A DNA stretch of 64,000 bases from Variovorax sp. (GTDB lineage: Bacteria > Pseudomonadota > Gammaproteobacteria > Burkholderiales > Burkholderiaceae_C): contig JANXTS010000105.1 in assembly GCA_025352265.1 (NCBI GenBank), forward strand, positions 1 through 64,000. Direction: 5' to 3'. The translations under genes were made by a program, and so were the position numbers. The notes beneath the pieces are model-generated. The model did no database searches, had not been told where the DNA came from, and saw nothing but the letters and a program-made list of their open reading frames with translations. Shown here in pieces: positions 62,339 to 64,000 of this stretch (positions within the stretch are counted from its first letter, which is position 1; every line of letters starts with the position of its first letter).

Positions 62339-62914
62339 TTATGTCGCTATGTTTCGATTCGCGCCAAACTGCGCCTTGCGTGCCAAGTAAACGGCCAAGG
62401 AAATCCCGGCAACGCTCCCGACGAACGGCAGGACCGTCAGCCCTCTGGGCAGCATGAAAAGGTCGAGCGCGATCAAAACGCTCCCCAACGCGCAAGCCAC
62501 CGCGACACGCCAGCGCGGCGCTGCCGCCCAACCGCCCAGCACGAAGCCGAAGTGGCTGAGCAGTGAGCCCAATGGCTGGAGCAAGTAAACGAACACCATG
62601 TCTTCGTCCCCGATGTGGAAGACTCCGATGAACGCGCGCAAAAGCCAGGTCAGGGTGAGCAAGCCGAGCAACGCGAACGGGAGCATCGCGGCCCATCGAC
62701 CGATGTCAGGCCAAGCTTTCAAGCCTTTGAAGCCACCGCTTTTGTCGATGCTAAAAAAGGTTTGCTTTTGTGTTGAAGCAGAGCGAATTGATTCCGCTTC
62801 ACCCAGAGCGTTTCTATCCAGCTTCTTTTTGGCCCGGAGGAACAAGGCGACGACTGCGATCATCGCCAGGGACAGGATAAGGAAGAGCGTTGGCACGTTG
62901 CTCAATGCCCGCAC
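62339..62914 (-). CDS. Hypothetical membrane protein
   Basis: N-terminal TM plus several C-terminal hydrophobic segments; short overlap with the upstream lipoprotein gene. Confidence 0.6.
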   Translation of the reverse strand: MRALSNVPTLFLILSLAMIAVVALFLRAKKKLDRNALGEAESIRSASTQKQTFFSIDKSGGFKGLKAWPDIGRWAAMLPFALLGLLTLTWLLRAFIGVFHIGDEDMVFVYLLQPLGSLLSHFGFVLGGWAAAPRWRVAVACALGSVLIALDLFMLPRGLTVLPFVGSVAGISLAVYLARKAQFGANRNIAT

Positions 62915-63870
62915 TGGTTGGACACTTTAACGGTCTCATTGCGCGCGTTGGACCATGCGATCGCGGCTGAGTCGGTGGCTGGTCGGTCGTCCGCTTCTAT
63001 GAGTCCGACCAGCGTGCGGGTCGCACCCATCAGCGAGTCGACCGACGACTTGTACATCTCGCACACCGGGTCCCATGCAGGCTTGGCTTTCGGGTCGCGC
63101 TTCAGCGTGCCGAGCTCTGCGTTGGCAAGGCCCAGAGCCTGCAGCGATACGGCAATGGCCGCGACCTGCTCCTTGTCGGACAAGCCGCCCTTTACCGCGG
63201 CTGCCAGCTTGCGCACTTGGAGCGACACCCTGAGCTTGTGGAAGCGCACCGTGCCCGGCGTGAGCGAGGCCAATTCGGCCTCGTCGCGCTTGAGCGTCTG
63301 CTGGGACAGCGCAGTGCCAAACGCGCTGGTCGCCTTGCCCGCTGCGATGAGTGCAGCGACGAAGCGGTCGTCCATCGCTCGCGCCTTCACGCCCTTGTCG
63401 CTCAGGTATTCTTTCGTTTTCTCGTAGGTGTCGGCTTCTTTCAACAACGGGTTCACCGTTTCGAGCGCGGCATTGAGGGACTTGGCGACTTCGTTGAGTT
63501 CCGGCAGCGACTCGCTGATCGCCATGGCTCGCTCAAATGCTTGTAGCGGCGCGTCGACGTCATTGCCACTTGCGCTGTAACGGTCGAGCGGAGGATTGCC
63601 CTTGGCATTTATCTTGGGGTTCGACCGGCGATAGTCCTTGAGGATGTGGCCGAAGTCGTGCCATTGCAGTAGCTTGTTGTAGGCGATCACATAGGCGTTG
63701 AGCTTTTCGGACTCCTGCTTTTCCGGCACTACGAGTCCGGCAAGCTTGGGTGCGATATCGGGGTTGCACGCGCTGAGGGAGACAATAAGGGAAAGCGTCA
63801 CCGCACCCAAGGAAAGGTAGACGCAAAGGCGTGTGGCGGTCGCGCGCGATGACCTAGACATGAACGTCAT
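62902..63870 (-). CDS. DUF3829-like putative lipoprotein
   Basis: Lipobox-like LIVSLSACNPD; EKLNAYVIAYNKLLQWHDFGHILKDYRR...; SD AGGAGG upstream of ATG 63870. Confidence 0.65.
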   Translation of the reverse strand: MTFMSRSSRATATRLCVYLSLGAVTLSLIVSLSACNPDIAPKLAGLVVPEKQESEKLNAYVIAYNKLLQWHDFGHILKDYRRSNPKINAKGNPPLDRYSASGNDVDAPLQAFERAMAISESLPELNEVAKSLNAALETVNPLLKEADTYEKTKEYLSDKGVKARAMDDRFVAALIAAGKATSAFGTALSQQTLKRDEAELASLTPGTVRFHKLRVSLQVRKLAAAVKGGLSDKEQVAAIAVSLQALGLANAELGTLKRDPKAKPAWDPVCEMYKSSVDSLMGATRTLVGLIEADDRPATDSAAIAWSNARNETVKVSNQCGH

Positions 63871-64000
63871 GAAATTCCTCCTGAATCTTTTTGTATTAGC
63901 GGGGGACTCTACACAGCGCACGGTCCCCTTTGCCCGCATCCCACTTGCGGCACTGTGCGGTTGTCGACGGTTTCAGAGATAGCTTGCCGACTCGACGCAC

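Overview
The window is a GC-rich chromosomal segment, most likely from a Comamonadaceae-type betaproteobacterium. That taxonomic guess rests on gene content and style, not on a search. It is densely coding, and I saw no rRNA, CRISPR array, phage or transposase.

Main blocks, left to right:
- A multi-PAS sensor gene that runs off the left edge and carries a frameshift and a premature stop.
- Two LysR/oxidoreductase modules.
- A paoABC-type molybdenum aldehyde oxidoreductase operon.
- A compact selenocysteine locus on the minus strand: formate dehydrogenase alpha with in-frame UGA, then beta, gamma, fdhE, selA, selB and tRNA-Sec (selC).
- An FtsX-like permease, followed by a group II truncated hemoglobin translationally coupled to an FAD reductase.
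- A housekeeping block: smr, radC, FKBP, ispH, threonine dehydratase-like, serS, tRNA-Ser(CGA), a two-component system, trpS, M50 protease, Sua5, EamA, PHP, CorA and PiT.
- A Bug-family binding protein, a hydroxyacid dehydrogenase and a PHB depolymerase-like esterase.
- The urea ABC transporter urtABCDE.
- An amidase, MFS transporters, an SPFH protein and an aldo/keto reductase.
- A decayed CheB-like methylesterase.
- A DedA-rhodanese fusion, a DUF938 protein and katG.
- A membrane protein and a DUF3829-like lipoprotein at the right edge.

The strongest item is the self-contained Sec-decoding locus, where the UGA, a bSECIS-like hairpin and a tRNA-Sec cloverleaf are all visible. All its protein families are known, so the novelty is in the arrangement. 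Other useful observations are two decayed signalling genes, several inverted repeats at divergent regulator promoters, an attenuator-like hairpin between urtA and urtB, and a few unannotated small ORFs.
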